Shown one piece after another: positions 44,268-54,954 of a stretch of DNA of 64,000 nucleotides. The notes beneath the pieces are model-generated. The model was not told where the DNA came from and ran no database searches. It was given only the letters and a program-made list of their open reading frames with translations. The DNA comes from Isoetes taiwanensis. Lineage: Eukaryota; Streptophyta; Lycopodiopsida; Isoetales; Isoetaceae. The stretch spans positions 7,303,132 to 7,367,131 of the forward strand of contig JAJEKV010000011.1 in the NCBI GenBank assembly GCA_021234155.1. Direction: 5' to 3'. The translations under genes were made by a program, and so were the position numbers. The first letter of the stretch is position 1; each line of letters begins with the position of its first letter.

Positions 44268-44606
44268 ATGGAGGTTCCATGCACGGACATAGACTATACA
44301 GTATTTTCTGATGCAGCTGCTTTCATGGCCAAAGGACAGTCCCCATATATGAGGGATACATATCGTTACTCTCCATTGCTGGCCGTAATATTGCTTCCAA
44401 ATGAATGGTGGCATCGATCTTGCAGAAAGCTTCTTTTCTCATCAGCTGGTATGTACTTACTCAACAAATATTTTCCTAGCTTTATTAAGTTACATGGCAT
44501 GAAAGAAAAGCAATACCTGTTATCTGCAGTAGCATGGCTTTTCGATCCATTCACATTTACCATAGGGACAAGAGGCAACTGTGAAGCCATTGTGTGTACC
44601 GTCAGG
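44268..44606 (+). pseudogene. PIGM: PIG-M (GPI mannosyltransferase 1) gene fragment
   Basis: Encodes MEVPCTDIDYTVFSDAAAFM, then GQSPYMRDTYRYSPLLAVIL, AWLFDPFTFTIGTRGNCEAI, VCTV. PIG-M has the same order: the luminal D-x-D-containing 'YTDxDYxVFxDAA' loop, 'GxSPYxRxTYRYxPLLAxLLxPN', and 'LFNPLTxTIGTRGNxEP'. PIG-M adds the first mannose to GPI anchors in the ER. Only the N-terminal third is here; after VCTV a donor-like CAGGTTATT is followed by unrelated hydrophobic codons to a stop at 44792. The upstream signal-anchor exon is not found. It is either one exon of a longer gene or a captured or duplicated fragment; the isolated position favours a fragment. Confidence 0.68.
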
Positions 44607-44936
44607 TTATTACTTTGCTTTCTACTCTGGGAGTACATGATGATGTTTTTATGCAGCCCAATGGGGATGGCTGGAGAATATATTCTGTCATTTGTTAAAA
44701 CTATGGATTATACATATATACATACTTGGTTCCAATTTTGTTGTGCTTCATATTTACATTTCACAATAGGAAGCCTTCTCATTTCCAAGTAGCTCTTCTA
44801 GCAAATTGGGACTAAAAGCACAAGCCCCAAGTAATGGCAAATATCGTTGCCATTAGTTTTACTAAACTGCTGTTCATACGAGTAGGTTGTTTAACAATTT
44901 ACGCCCTTAAAGTTTATCTATGTTTGCTTTTGTTAT

Positions 44937-45432
44937 GTTAGGGCCCGAAGGGCCCAAAAATTTTTTTAACATAGCAATCAACACACAACTACCATTAACA
45001 TTATTAATACAAACCATTGAATTTAACACATTTAAATTAAAATCCCCCTTAAACCCCCTTTGGTTTGGGTGCATATTCACACGGGGGGTTACGTAGGGCA
45101 GCGAGAGCTCCAAAAATATATTTACAATACATGTACAAAATTAACACTATTAAGTACATTCTCTCAAACCTTATAGTATTTTACAAACCTTAATATACAG
45201 TATACAAAAACTTGTACATGCATACCCCACAAACGAGGATTGCTATGTACGGTCCAGATCTTGGAATAAAGGGCAAATATGCCCATCCGACAGCTCTCGT
45301 TGCCCAGAGTAACCCTCCGTGTGAATATGCACCCAAACCAAAGGGGGTTTTAGGGGGGATTTAATTTAAGATATTAGGATTATGATTTAATGTGTGGTGT
45401 GTATAATAAAAGAAAAATTTTGGGCCTCTTTG
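44937..45432 (-). mobile_element. foldback MITE, copy 4 (complete, inverted)
   Basis: Starts at the GGGCCCGAAGGGCCC palindrome. The left arm runs to about 45090 and the right arm from about 45320, with the standard core in both and the centre in reverse orientation relative to copy 1. The flanking arms include CACACAACTACCATTAAC, as in copy 1. Confidence 0.8.
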
Positions 45433-46079
45433 GAGCCAAAAAAAAGTAGACAGATGAATATGCAAGTGAACATAGATATATTTCAAAAGCAATGATAATG
45501 TGGCATGATCATGTAAATATATTGAAAAGCAATTGTAATGTGGCATGATCCTATACTAGCTTTGTTGGATGCATAAGTTATGAATATGAAGAGACAAAAT
45601 TCAAATGAATGTATTGTTACAAAGATTATCTCATCATTAATATATTAAGCTGCCACACAAATGCAATCACCTTCAAGACAGCCATATAGACACAGACGTA
45701 CAGCGGCGCAAACTATATTTCATTTAAGAGCTTTCTAAATGATGGTGTTCCATCCATAAGCAGGCATACATCATCTAGAACATGCAAGATGCAGCTCCTG
45801 GGGCCTCTAATGGAAGTAAAAAAGAAGGCTAATCAAATGCTCTTCATAAAAGCCCATCTTTGCAGATTTTTATATTAAAGTGATTTTCCAAGACAGTCTC
45901 CTCCTTTTCAAAATCCAAACAAATAACCTTCTTCCAAGTAAAACATCTGATACCCTCTACGAGCCAGGAAGTTACTAGCTAATGATAAACTTAAAATTAT
46001 AGGCTTTTTACTGGAATCAGATAACAAGATCAAACATAGAAGACTCTTAAATAACTCTACATGTCTATCTTCCGTATGG
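45433..46079. other. intergenic or decayed 3' part of the carrier gene
   Basis: 45460-45555 holds a tandem pair (AAAAGCAATxxTAATGTGGC, ATGATC). Minus-strand frames near 45908-46079 may be the eroded last exons of the Brittle-1-like gene but no carrier motif can be read. Confidence 0.35.
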
Positions 46080-47123
46080 TATGATGTCTGTGTGCAGACA
46101 ATCCTAAACATAATAATTCGTTGCAGCATATGGGAAAACCCCCACTAAGCTAGGAGTTAAGCCAGCATAAAGTGTTCCAATTCCCTGTCAAATGGCATTT
46201 CAATGAGATAAGAGTCACCTCTTCGCATACTAAAAATAAGAACTTCATTATGACATGCAAATCATGAAGACGCCCAAAAAACATTAGCGTTTTTGAATTT
46301 TTATATTGTACTTGTGTTTTTGTCAGAAAATGAAGTTAATTATTATTATTATTTTAATATACATAGTGGCTCCATACAGCTGCAGGTTTAATTCAAAAAC
46401 CTAGTGTTATTTGTTATTGTGATTGTTTATCAATGCCTGAACATAAAATAGCAAATTACATACATCCTGCTCTAAACACATCCAGTGGAAGTATGGGCCT
46501 ACAATGTTGATTTGGATTACAAGCTCCTTGTGTTCAATAGAGAACCATTCCAATACTGCAATTGACTTTATATTGTTCCAGAAAACACTGAAAAAGACTA
46601 TGAAGGTGAATCGACATGAACTTGCCAAATTGATAACATGCTTACCTCGTTCTTTGTAACCTTCAGTAGTGATGAAACCAGCCCCTTGTATTCTTCTGGT
46701 TCGCAAAGAATGAAAGAGTTAAAAATGAAGCAGGGCACAAACCTGCTGCTAATACACAACTTACATGCACAGTATGCGAGTCCGAATAAGTTCCAACGGG
46801 TATATAGCAAATGTGCCTGCTATTCCGGCTGCACCTCCAGCAATTGGTGCCGCTAAGCTTTTCAATGGATGGCATGTGCAAAATGATTTTAATCGTCTCA
46901 AACACATATAATTCGATTGCTTTATTTGGTGCAACTCTAATGCAGTTAACTCCATTCCCCGCTATTAGACAGGGTTGATGTTGCTTAAAGCTATTGAATA
47001 TAAAGAACTCACAATAATACTGTTGTACCTCTAAACAGGCCTCTCTAGCCCTCTTTCCTCAAAATTTTCAGGAAAATGGTCATTGCTGATTTATGATGCC
47101 CCAGTGATCCATGAGAAGTAATT

Positions 47124-47238
47124 ATTATTATATGTTAACTTACCTTGATCAGGTCTATAGCTATATGCTGAAGCATTTATTTCAAACAAGACTATCATTA
47201 TATGTTATCTGTAACTTACCTTGATTAGGTCTATGGGT
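47124..47238 (-). repeat. short duplication of the exon-1 donor region in the carrier pseudogene
   Basis: The plus-strand segment ATTATATGTTA(A or TCTGTAA), CTTACCTTGAT(C/T)AGGTCTATxG appears at 47130-47160 and 47198-47235. It copies the last codons of the exon and its GTAAG donor, about 74 bp into the intron. Confidence 0.6.
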
Positions 47239-47582
47239 GCAACAACAGTATGAGACACAACTCCAGCAAAACCACCACAAATCAGTTGCTTGAGTACTCC
47301 CCTCTTCAACGCAGGCTTCCTTTCTAACCTTCGACCTAGAAGCTCATTCTTTGTATTTTCTTCCACACGAAACTCCAGGTCATCCAGAAGAATCGAAGAT
47401 TTAATTGTGTCATCATTTGACAAAAGTAGTCGTCCCAAAATTAATCCCCTTACTGGACTGGTGGAAACAGACGATTTAGAATAAAAGTCATATGAGAGCA
47501 TTGGAACTGACTCGATGCCAAAGGATTTGTTGTAAGATGCAAATGAATTTTGTAAAGGGAAAGGGGTAATTGTTACTGACAT

Positions 47583-48745
47583 TTTTTTTTCTTTGAAGGA
47601 CGACAATCTATTATAAAAAAAAATCAAGATACATACAAGGGACCTATGACATGGGACTCAAAACCTAGAGACGAAATAGTCCACTAAGCAAAACCACCCA
47701 TACACAGTATATACTCAAACTCCTTGTGCCACCTTGAGGCGTTTAATGGCTCATCACAATCAACATGGTCTACCACATCGAGATGATCATCAACAGACAT
47801 CAAATTATCATGCCACTGAATAGAACGAGGCGGGATAGCCTCGTGAGATGACATAACAGACTTCTTCCTTGCCGCCTTCTTCCAATTGACCTGCTGCCAT
47901 GACTCTTTTGTGCACAGAAGATTAGGAACATCAGCCATAACAACCTCAGAAACATGAGAGGAAGAAGCATCAACATGGAAAGAAGAATGAACTACAGGTA
48001 CAGATGATGGCGCTAAAGACGACACTGTCGGAACTGGACTTAGAGCATCTTCCATGGATGAGGAGTGCAACACAACTGGCAAAGGTTGATGATGAATAGA
48101 TCGAGGAGTAACAACGGGAGCTTGAGCCTGAGAAGAAGGTTGAACAGATGTCTAAGACGCACGAGTGCCTCTATGAAAGCTAGCAAAAGCCTCCTTGTCA
48201 GGAAACAGACGGGCTAATTCTGGACCATTCAGAAGCTTAAGATCCAACTTCTTATATCAAGGCCTACTTTTCACCACTATACAATCTGGTAAAGCCGAGT
48301 CCACTGGCATTGAGACACAAATCCTCGGACCGTTCATGATGGAATGTGAGATATGAACCCCAAGACCAGTTGCAATTGCAACTAGAAATTGATGGGCCAT
48401 TAGATCAGGAGGAAGATTAGGTATCGAGAACCAGCAGGGCATCTTTAATGCGCGAACCATATCAGGTGTAAAACTAGGAGAGTAATACTGATACATCATA
48501 TACTCCCCACCAAGTGGATCAATCCCTCTTGATACCAAAGAGTCCACTGCATCACTACTTTCAAACATAATAAGAACAAAGTTTTTTGCCAACAACTTGA
48601 TGGACTGAAAAGGAGGAAGCTGAAGGCGTCTCAAAAGCCGAGATAACCAAATACGGAACCGTGAAAAATCCAGATAGCCACCAGTAAAATAACCAAGGAC
48701 TGCGCATGAGGATAGGTTCTCAGCACACTTTATATGAGCTTGATG
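47583..48745 (-). mobile_element. LINE insertion (ORF1 only, poly(A) tail, 11-bp TSD)
   Basis: 1,163 bp bounded by the direct repeat GTTACTGACAT (47572-47582 and 48746-48756). Poly(T) at 47583-47591 is the tail of a minus-strand element. It carries plant LINE ORF1 text with a DUF4283-like domain: FVLIMFESSDAVDSLVSRGI, MVRALKMPCWFSIPNLPPDL and GPRICVSMPVDSALPDCIVV. A Ser/Val-rich tail ending YILCMGGFA leads straight into the 3' UTR. No endonuclease or RT is present, so ORF2 was lost internally. It interrupts the carrier exon between codons for MSVT and ITPF. Confidence 0.82.
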
Positions 48746-48952
48746 GTTACTGACATGCTTTTCGTATAGCCAATATCTGGCAGAAATAGGTCCTGGGAAC
48801 TCTTTTTAGTCTCCAATTCCGAGCATGTTTCATAAGAAATAGAGTATCTAAAATCTTGAACCGATTCTTTCACCTCTAACTCGGAAGACCGTCCTTTTCT
48901 AGCATCGTTATCTGTAATCTTCACTGTTCTGGGTTCACATTTTGGGTTCCTG

Positions 48953-49439
48953 AGAACTGTGATTTACCTTCAAACATAACTCCAAGCATAGGAACTGTGA
49001 TTTACCCCAATTATTATATATCTCAAGATTATAATAAAAATCAAACCCAATGACGGACCATGAAGAACATGGATTTTTTATGTGACTCCTTTAGGTTTCC
49101 TCTGCTTCAACGCCTCCTCTGCATATTTACTCTCCGTAATGATGGAAATCGAAGAAGGATTTATCCCGCCATAGCCTTATCCCTGTAACGATGGCTAATG
49201 CTAGTAGTAACAGAGGTGTGGAGAATCGCCAGAAACTAGCCATAATCAAACCGGCCATGACCAAAGCTGCAAAACCCATCAGCATCGGCCATACCAGCAT
49301 CCGGTTACAGGGTAAAACAAGCCTCGCACAATAACTTTATTTTATTATCCCTGTTGTAACAAATGTTAATTGCATTTTGTTCCATTATATTTGTTATAGA
49401 AAATGTTGATTGCATTTTATTCTGTTATGACTATCGTAA
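48953..49439. other. upstream flank of the carrier pseudogene, no gene seen
   Basis: A short TTTGAAG/GTAAAT and CACAG pair just upstream suggests a further 5' exon, but no coding text could be assigned. TGTGATTTACC is repeated at 48957 and 48998. Confidence 0.35.
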
Positions 49440-49950
49440 CAAAGATTAATGAAGATAGATAGACTATATCAGGACTGCTCTATTGAACTACTCTGCTGAC
49501 TAATAACTAATGTTGTGGCTTAATAACTGGACGAATTGTCTGACTATAACTTGACCAACTATGTGACTAAAATCGTGACCAATATGCTAACTAATATTAT
49601 GACAAAATTCTACTAAATATTTGACTATTATCATGACCAAATTTTTAACTATTATATTGAGTAACTGTGTATCTAATAAGATGGCTAATAATCTACCTAA
49701 TAAGCTGACTAAGTATCTGACTAATATAGTAACTAATATACTAACTATTATCTTGACTAGTTATCTAATGTGGTGACTAAATTACTGACTAAAACTCTGA
49801 CTAGTGGCATGACTATTAATCTGACTATGTTCTGACTAAAGATCTGACTAATGTTTTGACTATTATTCGTCAGATAAAACTCGTCAGTACATTCGTCAGC
49901 AGTAAGGCCTGGGCAGTTGTCTGTTTTATGAAGGCTCTCTGACTAATATT
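49440..49950. repeat. degenerate CTGACTAAT-rich array
   Basis: About 30 copies of variants of TGACTAATAT or TGACTATTAT at irregular 12-18-bp spacing, ending in CGTCAG-type words (49868-49905). Units are too diverged for slippage to be recent. No coding potential. The left border is near AAGATAGATAGACTATATC and the right border near TCTGACGTTTAGCC. Confidence 0.7.
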
Positions 49951-50029
49951 CTGACGTTTAGCCATCATTCTCTTGTAGTGATGTTATATATTTTGCTGCA
50001 TATATTGTCTTTTGCAAATATAACACCCT

Positions 50030-50335
50030 TTTTAAGGTCCCAAAGGTGCGAAACAACACAAACCATCACCACAAGCATAATTAATTAACACAAATCATTA
50101 CATCCGACACATTTAAATTTAATTCCCCCTTAAACCCCCTTTGGTTTGGGTGTATATTCACACGGGGGGTGACTCTGGGCATCGAAAGCTGTTAGATGAG
50201 CATATTTGCCAGTTATTCCTCGCTCTAGACTGTAGATAGCGATCCTCATTTGTGGGGCATGCTCGTACAAGTTTTGCTCGTACAAGTTTTGTGGTTTGGT
50301 TTGTGCGACTATACAATGATACATTATGGTACACT
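50030..50335 (+). mobile_element. foldback MITE, copy 5 (left arm and centre only)
   Basis: The left arm with core TTTGGTTTGGGTGTATATTC and part of the centre (GCTGTTAGATGAGCATATTT and on) are present. The right arm is missing. The centre contains an internal repeat, GCTCGTACAAGTTTTG, at 50261 and 50276. Confidence 0.7.
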
Positions 50336-50344
50336 TTAATACAT

Positions 50345-50605
50345 TTTAATCTCAGTGCGGTGTTTGATGACATAACTAAATGCATGCATCCATGATGTTT
50401 TGGAGGAAAGATCTCAGCAAACCCACTAAAGTTGTGTCCAACAGTGCATGAAGCAGCTGGTTAGGCAACATCAACTCAATCTCAATGCCGTGTTTGGGGA
50501 CATAACTGAGCGTGTGCATCCATAATGTCTTGGATGAAAGATCTCAACATACCCATTGATGCTGTGTCTAGCAGCGCATGAAGCAGCTGGTTAGGGAGAA
50601 TCAAC
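50345..50605. repeat. about 121-bp tandem duplication
   Basis: CTCA(G/A)TGC(G/C)GTGTTTG, GACATAACT, ATCTCA(G/A)CA(A/T)ACCCA and GCATGAAGCAGCTGGTTAGG recur at 50352-50470 and 50479-50592. Minus-strand frames (NQLLHALLDTASMGMLRSFI) may be the extreme C terminus of the adjacent LINE. Confidence 0.65.
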
Positions 50606-50639
50606 TCAGCATATCGGGCGCGGATGTGATAGAATACTG

Positions 50640-52910
50640 GACATTGCTATAGTGTGCAGCATTGCTCTTCAATGGCCACCATGCTGGCAACATTAACAGA
50701 GTCTATAATCTATCCTCGCGCCCCTCTCGATCCCGTCTACCTGTGGCAATGTGCACTTGCGCAAATTGAGGCTATCAATCTACACTTTTTCAACGACAAA
50801 TGTGTATGTACATAGCGCTGGGGATCCTAATGTAAGTATGGGTTTGACCTAGAGCTGGTAATGTGATGTATTAGACTGTTCTAAGGCACTAGTATTCCAA
50901 CACTTGTTGAGTAGCACGTATCAAGGTACTGCAGCAAGTGATGGTGATCCTTTTCAGTTTCTATCTGTATGCGCCTGTGCTGTTGTACATTCCATCAGAA
51001 GAACCACTGAGTTTGGCTCTCCTTCCAATAAGTTTTGAGGTGCTGGAGGCCCATGGCCACTGTATAAACCAGGTTGGGGAGACGATCATTGCCACATTAA
51101 TTACCTTCTGGAATAGATAAATCAAGTGTTGTCTGTTGTAAAGGTAAGAAACCTATCTCTTGCAGAAGAATCTGGTAGAGGACTGTGGATTTTACCCCAA
51201 GTGTCCGAGCTAGAAAGGCGTTTTATATTCTCTCCAGTTTATTCCAGGTGGCCAGGGATATAATTGGGCCCTAGACTTCAACCCCGTATAAAAGAACGGA
51301 TTCCACCAAGACCTTGAACAAGTGTGATAGATGAGCCCAGTCATATAACTCTACCTTATAGCTATTGTTCTACATTGCATACAGTGCCTTCCAACCTGTT
51401 ATCGCTCACAATCGGATGACAATGTCCCAGTATGTGATGGTAGTGTGGAACTCTATGCCCAGGTACTTGCAGGTGGGTGCTACCTCTAAATTTTGTCCCT
51501 GATAAGTAAAGGAAGGAAGCCTCGGGATGGTGCAGAGATGAGATATACAGTACCTTAGTCTTGACCAAATTGACCCGCATTCCCTTTTCTTGGCAAAAAG
51601 TGTTCAGGGCATGCAAATGATATTGCATGTCCCCTGCAGTGTGCGCTAGAAGGTCAACATCATTGGCGTATATGAGCTGCTTAACAATCTAGTGCACAAG
51701 CTGAGTTTCGTCATCTCCATGTTCAGTACTCCATCATTTCAATTGGTCAGTGTAGAGGCCAAACAACATTGGAGGGAGCGGGCATCCCTGTCGGACCCCA
51801 ATACTACTATTGACAGGTTGTCTTGTCGATATCAGTTGGCCTGAGCAACTCGTGTACACTGCATTTTTGCAAGTCCATAGGGGCTTCCAACTATCTTAAT
51901 CTTTCCCACAACTTTTCTCGACACAATGTCAAAAGCCTTTACGAAGTCGACATACTTCTATTTCCTCTGCCCACATCATCAATTGTTTCTCAAAAATGCT
52001 GGCCATCAATTTTATAAAGAACGAGTTGGCCACGACTGTTTTGTAATTGGCAGGGTTCTGTGGATTCCTTGACTTATAGATGGGGACTACCCTGCTAGTG
52101 GTCCACTGTCAAAAATCCTTTCTGTAATGCCCTTTTGAATAATGCAGTCAGGATGGGCACTATCGGTGGCCCTATTCATTTGCGCAACTCTATTTGCATT
52201 TCATCCAAGTCGGCTGCCTTGCCATCAACAAGATGCTGCAGACCCTAAGAGACATCTGCTTCTGTGATTTCCAACACCGGGTCCGCCTGTGGAGGTACCT
52301 CTGCTCGGACCCCAAGAAGATCATAGAGCTGGCGTAAATATTGTACCCACTGGTCAGGGCTAATATTTCGTGTGGGCTATAGAGGTTTGTGCAGGACTTT
52401 TCTCCAAAATGTCCTGGGGTGCCAGTCCAGGAGGTAGAAGGTAGAACATTTCCCTCTTGTGCTCCACAATGTATCTGGCTTTCTTGCCCTTCAGAAACAA
52501 ACATCATTATTTGATTGCAAGGGAGCACAGAGCAAGTTCAGTAACCTGCAGCGTTTGAGCTCCCTACATTCAGCATCAAACCACTGGTTACATAGAAAGG
52601 TTGTAGTTTCTGATGTCCTTCGTGGGCAGCTTCTGCCAAAGCATAATTCACCAATAGTCACAAGCACTTTGGTCGTTTGATCCGTCTGTTGTTGCAGCAT
52701 GGGAAACTAGAGAATTCCCCCGAGGTTGGTTGTGAGCGTTTGAATATAAGTTTCGGCGTGGTCGTAATCCAGTTCACTGGGCTCACCTCTACCATCTGTC
52801 TGCTCCACGTTTCTATGACTGGACTGAGAAACATCAAAGCCTTAGGAAAGAAAGCAGTGACCGGACTTGCCTCATAGAGAAGATATTGAACAGCTTTCAC
52901 TCTTAGAATT
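50640..52910 (-). pseudogene. non-LTR retrotransposon ORF2 remnant (LINE-A)
   Basis: Minus-strand landmarks in order: pre-RT text FLCNQWFDAECRELKR (52590), KKARYIVEHKREMF (52480), RT motif FVKAFDIVSRKVVGK (about 51960), RQGCPLPPMLFGLYTDQ (about 51780), the catalytic box as YANDVDLLA (51659-51670), ALNTFCQEKGMRVNLVKTKV (51600), and the C-terminal LYGVEV, KSTVLYQILLQEIGFLPLQQ (about 51290-51140). Frames change repeatedly and several stops intervene. The YADD catalytic pair is YAND, so RT would be dead even if repaired elsewhere. It is distinct from the LINE at 55-57 kb. Confidence 0.78.
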
Positions 52911-52997
52911 CCCTATTCCCCCAGTAATTCCTGGGAAAATTTGTCAGTATTTCATATTCCATTGCAAGTCTGAGTAAAGCAAAAACTGCGCATTTTT

Positions 52998-53175
52998 GAA
53001 TATGTAGCATAATAACAGGGGGTTTCTTTTGTATTTTTATACTATTTTTCCTAAGGTTTTTATATGATTTCATGAATGTATTTGATGAGGCATACTAATT
53101 AGTATATCTAGAGTGCACATACGTTTGAACTAATTTTAATGCCCATATCCAATGGTTTAGACAAATATATCATAT
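52998..53175 (+). mobile_element. diverged terminus segment (copy 4)
   Basis: Begins AATATGTAGCATAATAACAG, GGGGTTTCTTTTGTATTTTT, with TTTCATGAATGTATTTGATG and TATATCTAGAGTGCACATAC matching copies 1 and 3. It fades after about 53170. Confidence 0.6.
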
Positions 53176-54340
53176 ATTTCGTTATTATATTGTATTTTTA
53201 TTATTGTATCAGATTTTGCCCTACATGCAAGGCTCGAGATAACCCATTTTAGGGTTATCTGTTGGGAACTTATTGCTTCTTCAGCATCACGCAGGGAGAC
53301 AGGCCGGCCTCAGGATCAACATTCGAGCATCCAGATTGTCTCCAGCATCCAGCATCCATACTTAAGCAGTGGCAGCAGGACTGCACCAGCACAAGTGCCT
53401 GAATACAGGGATCTCCATCCCGCCCAATACACAAACCATGCCGGCTCCTTCTTGGCATCAGATCGAAATTTAGCACAAGGGCTTTTCGGCCAGCAGCAGA
53501 TAGGAAATAATTTAGTTCAGGTCGGATTCATAGGCCCTTTTGGTTACTTTGATTCAAGCATGGAGTTCTTTGTTCATAGGGGGGTTTAGGGCATCGGATC
53601 TTTTTCCTTGGAACTTTTCCGTTGAACTTCTTTGAAAGGAAAGATCATGATCAGGGTGGATGTGGTATAAACGAGAGCACAACGCAGGTATGCTTTTGTT
53701 TTGCTAGCTTTGCAATTTTGAGTAGAACAGGAAGAAGCCGGCGAATATAACACACTGGCACACAGGGGTCACAAATGGCAGTCAAAAATAGAATCAACAA
53801 TTGCCGAATCTGTATTCCGGCCAACATTCTGTGAGTAGCACAGTACAAAGAAAGGCCTAGGAATCTTTGCCTCTTGTTTTTAATTTGAGCCCCCAGATCG
53901 ATGGGCCAGGTCTAGGGCCACCGTTTTCTGGATCAGACACTACTATTGCAAAGAAAGAGCTCAGCCCTTTTTTACGATGGGGGCGATGGATTTTCCCATA
54001 TTTTCAACTGAATTAGCCTGGTTTTATCCTGGAATTAGCTGGTTTTATCCTTGCCAAAGACACAGAGTAGTTTTTGGAGCGATGGATTTCCTCACTGGAA
54101 TTGAAAGGAAAGGTTAGCGATGGATTTCCTCACCGGAATTGAAAGGAAAGGTTAGCTATTTGGTTTATGTTCGCTTATTCCAAAGCAAATTGAGACTTGT
54201 GAAGCATGCATTTTCCAGGTGATTTTTAACTATAATGGGTAAACGAAGAGTACATCTTATTGTGTCAATTTAGCTACATATAAGTGCCCAGTGTGAATTA
54301 TTGTGTGAATTTATTGTGTGAATCAGATTCTGTGACCTGC
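53176..54340. other. region with one unrecognised open frame
   Basis: The plus frame 53395-53589 (MPEYRDLHPAQYTNHAGSFL, Gln-rich GQQQIGNNLVQVGFIG) is open upstream in part and looks gene-derived but was not identified. It lies on the inner side of terminus copy 4, as gene fragments do at 7 and 43 kb. 54070-54165 has a tandem pair (GCGATGGATTTCCTCAC(T/C)GG, AATTGAAAGGAAAGGTTAG). Confidence 0.3.
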
Positions 54341-54352
54341 ATAGGTGAATCA

Positions 54353-54495
54353 ACATGGCCCATTCTAAAGTAGGCTTCATTGGACTTGGTGCAATGGTGC
54401 CTAATCCACCTTTGTTATTGCAAACGTTTGTCTTCAATTCTTGGGAGCTTGTCTTCAATTCTTGGGAGCGCAGAAAAGTTTGTTTGTTTAAGTAA
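54353..54495 (+). pseudogene. possible NAD(P)-binding dehydrogenase N-terminal fragment
   Basis: After an acceptor-like CCTGCATAG, codons read MAHSKVGFIGLGAMVPNPPL, LLQTFVFNSWEL. 'VGFIGLGxMG' is the dinucleotide-binding loop of the 3-hydroxyisobutyrate / L-threonate dehydrogenase family. Here the last Gly is Val. A 20-bp tandem duplication (CTTGTCTTCAATTCTTGGGA at 54428 and 54448) follows, and the frame ends at 54494. Only the first strand and loop are present; call tentative. Confidence 0.4.
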
Positions 54496-54930
54496 CTGGG
54501 ACTTGACTTCGCTCTTCTGCTATCACCATCAGGTGTTGTAGCACAGACTGGCTATGCTTCTCCTGATCAAATGCACACCATGCTTCTCCTAATCAAATGC
54601 ACAAGGCCAGAGATTCAAGCTCTTCAAGCGGCAAATCCTCTTCTGCAAATGGCAGTCGGCAACAAACCAGGTTAGAAGCGGAAGCTTTTGCAGGTTGTGC
54701 AACACAAGAGCAAGCTCTGAAACATATTTGAAGAAATTTAGGTAGTCGAAGTAGTGGCGGCAAAGCAGGATGTTTTCATATGGCAAGCTATTGCACACAA
54801 TTACTTTGCAAGTGCTTTGGTAAAACCTTAAGTTCTGATTCTTCTGTTGCCACTGTTACATATGGTGGTATGAAATTGTAGATCATTCAGGCACCTATGG
54901 TGGACCTATGGTGGACACCTAGACCGATGT
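54496..54930. other. intergenic, no gene seen
   Basis: A short duplication, CACCATGCTTCTCC(T/A)AATCAA-like at 54553-54602, and unrecognised frames only, before the 3' tail of LINE-B. Confidence 0.35.
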
Positions 54931-54954
54931 TATAGAATAGAATAGAATAGAATA
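54931..54954 (-). repeat. (ATTCT)n 3' tail of LINE-B
   Basis: The plus strand reads ATAGAATAGAATAGAATAGA. Pentanucleotide tails in place of poly(A) are known for several LINE clades. The location, downstream of the RT on the minus strand, fits. Confidence 0.6.

Larger units (their letters stand above)
46090..48952 (-). pseudogene. Brittle-1-like mitochondrial-carrier-family gene, disrupted
   Basis: Minus-strand exons match adenine-nucleotide/ADP-glucose carriers of the BT1 group. The N-terminal exon (48952-48746, continuing 47582-47220) reaches VLKQLICGGFAGVVSHTVVA, then PIDLIK with donor GTAAG. An exon at about 47110-47029 reads SAMTIFLKILRKEG, stop, RGLFRG. An exon at about 46964-46785 carries VNCIRVAPNKAIELYVFETI and GGAAGIAGTFAIYPLELIRT. 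An exon at about 46700-46646 has EEYKGLVSSLLKVTKNE. The last, 46184-46090, has GLTPSLVGVFPYAATNYY then a stop. Damage: TAG at 47045-47047 where the family has Trp, a frame change near 46858, TAG at 46104-46106 after NYYV, and a LINE inside the first long exon. The two signature motifs P-I-D-L-I-K and P-L-E-L-I-R are intact. Known members sit in plastid or mitochondrial inner membranes; this copy is dead. Confidence 0.78.
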
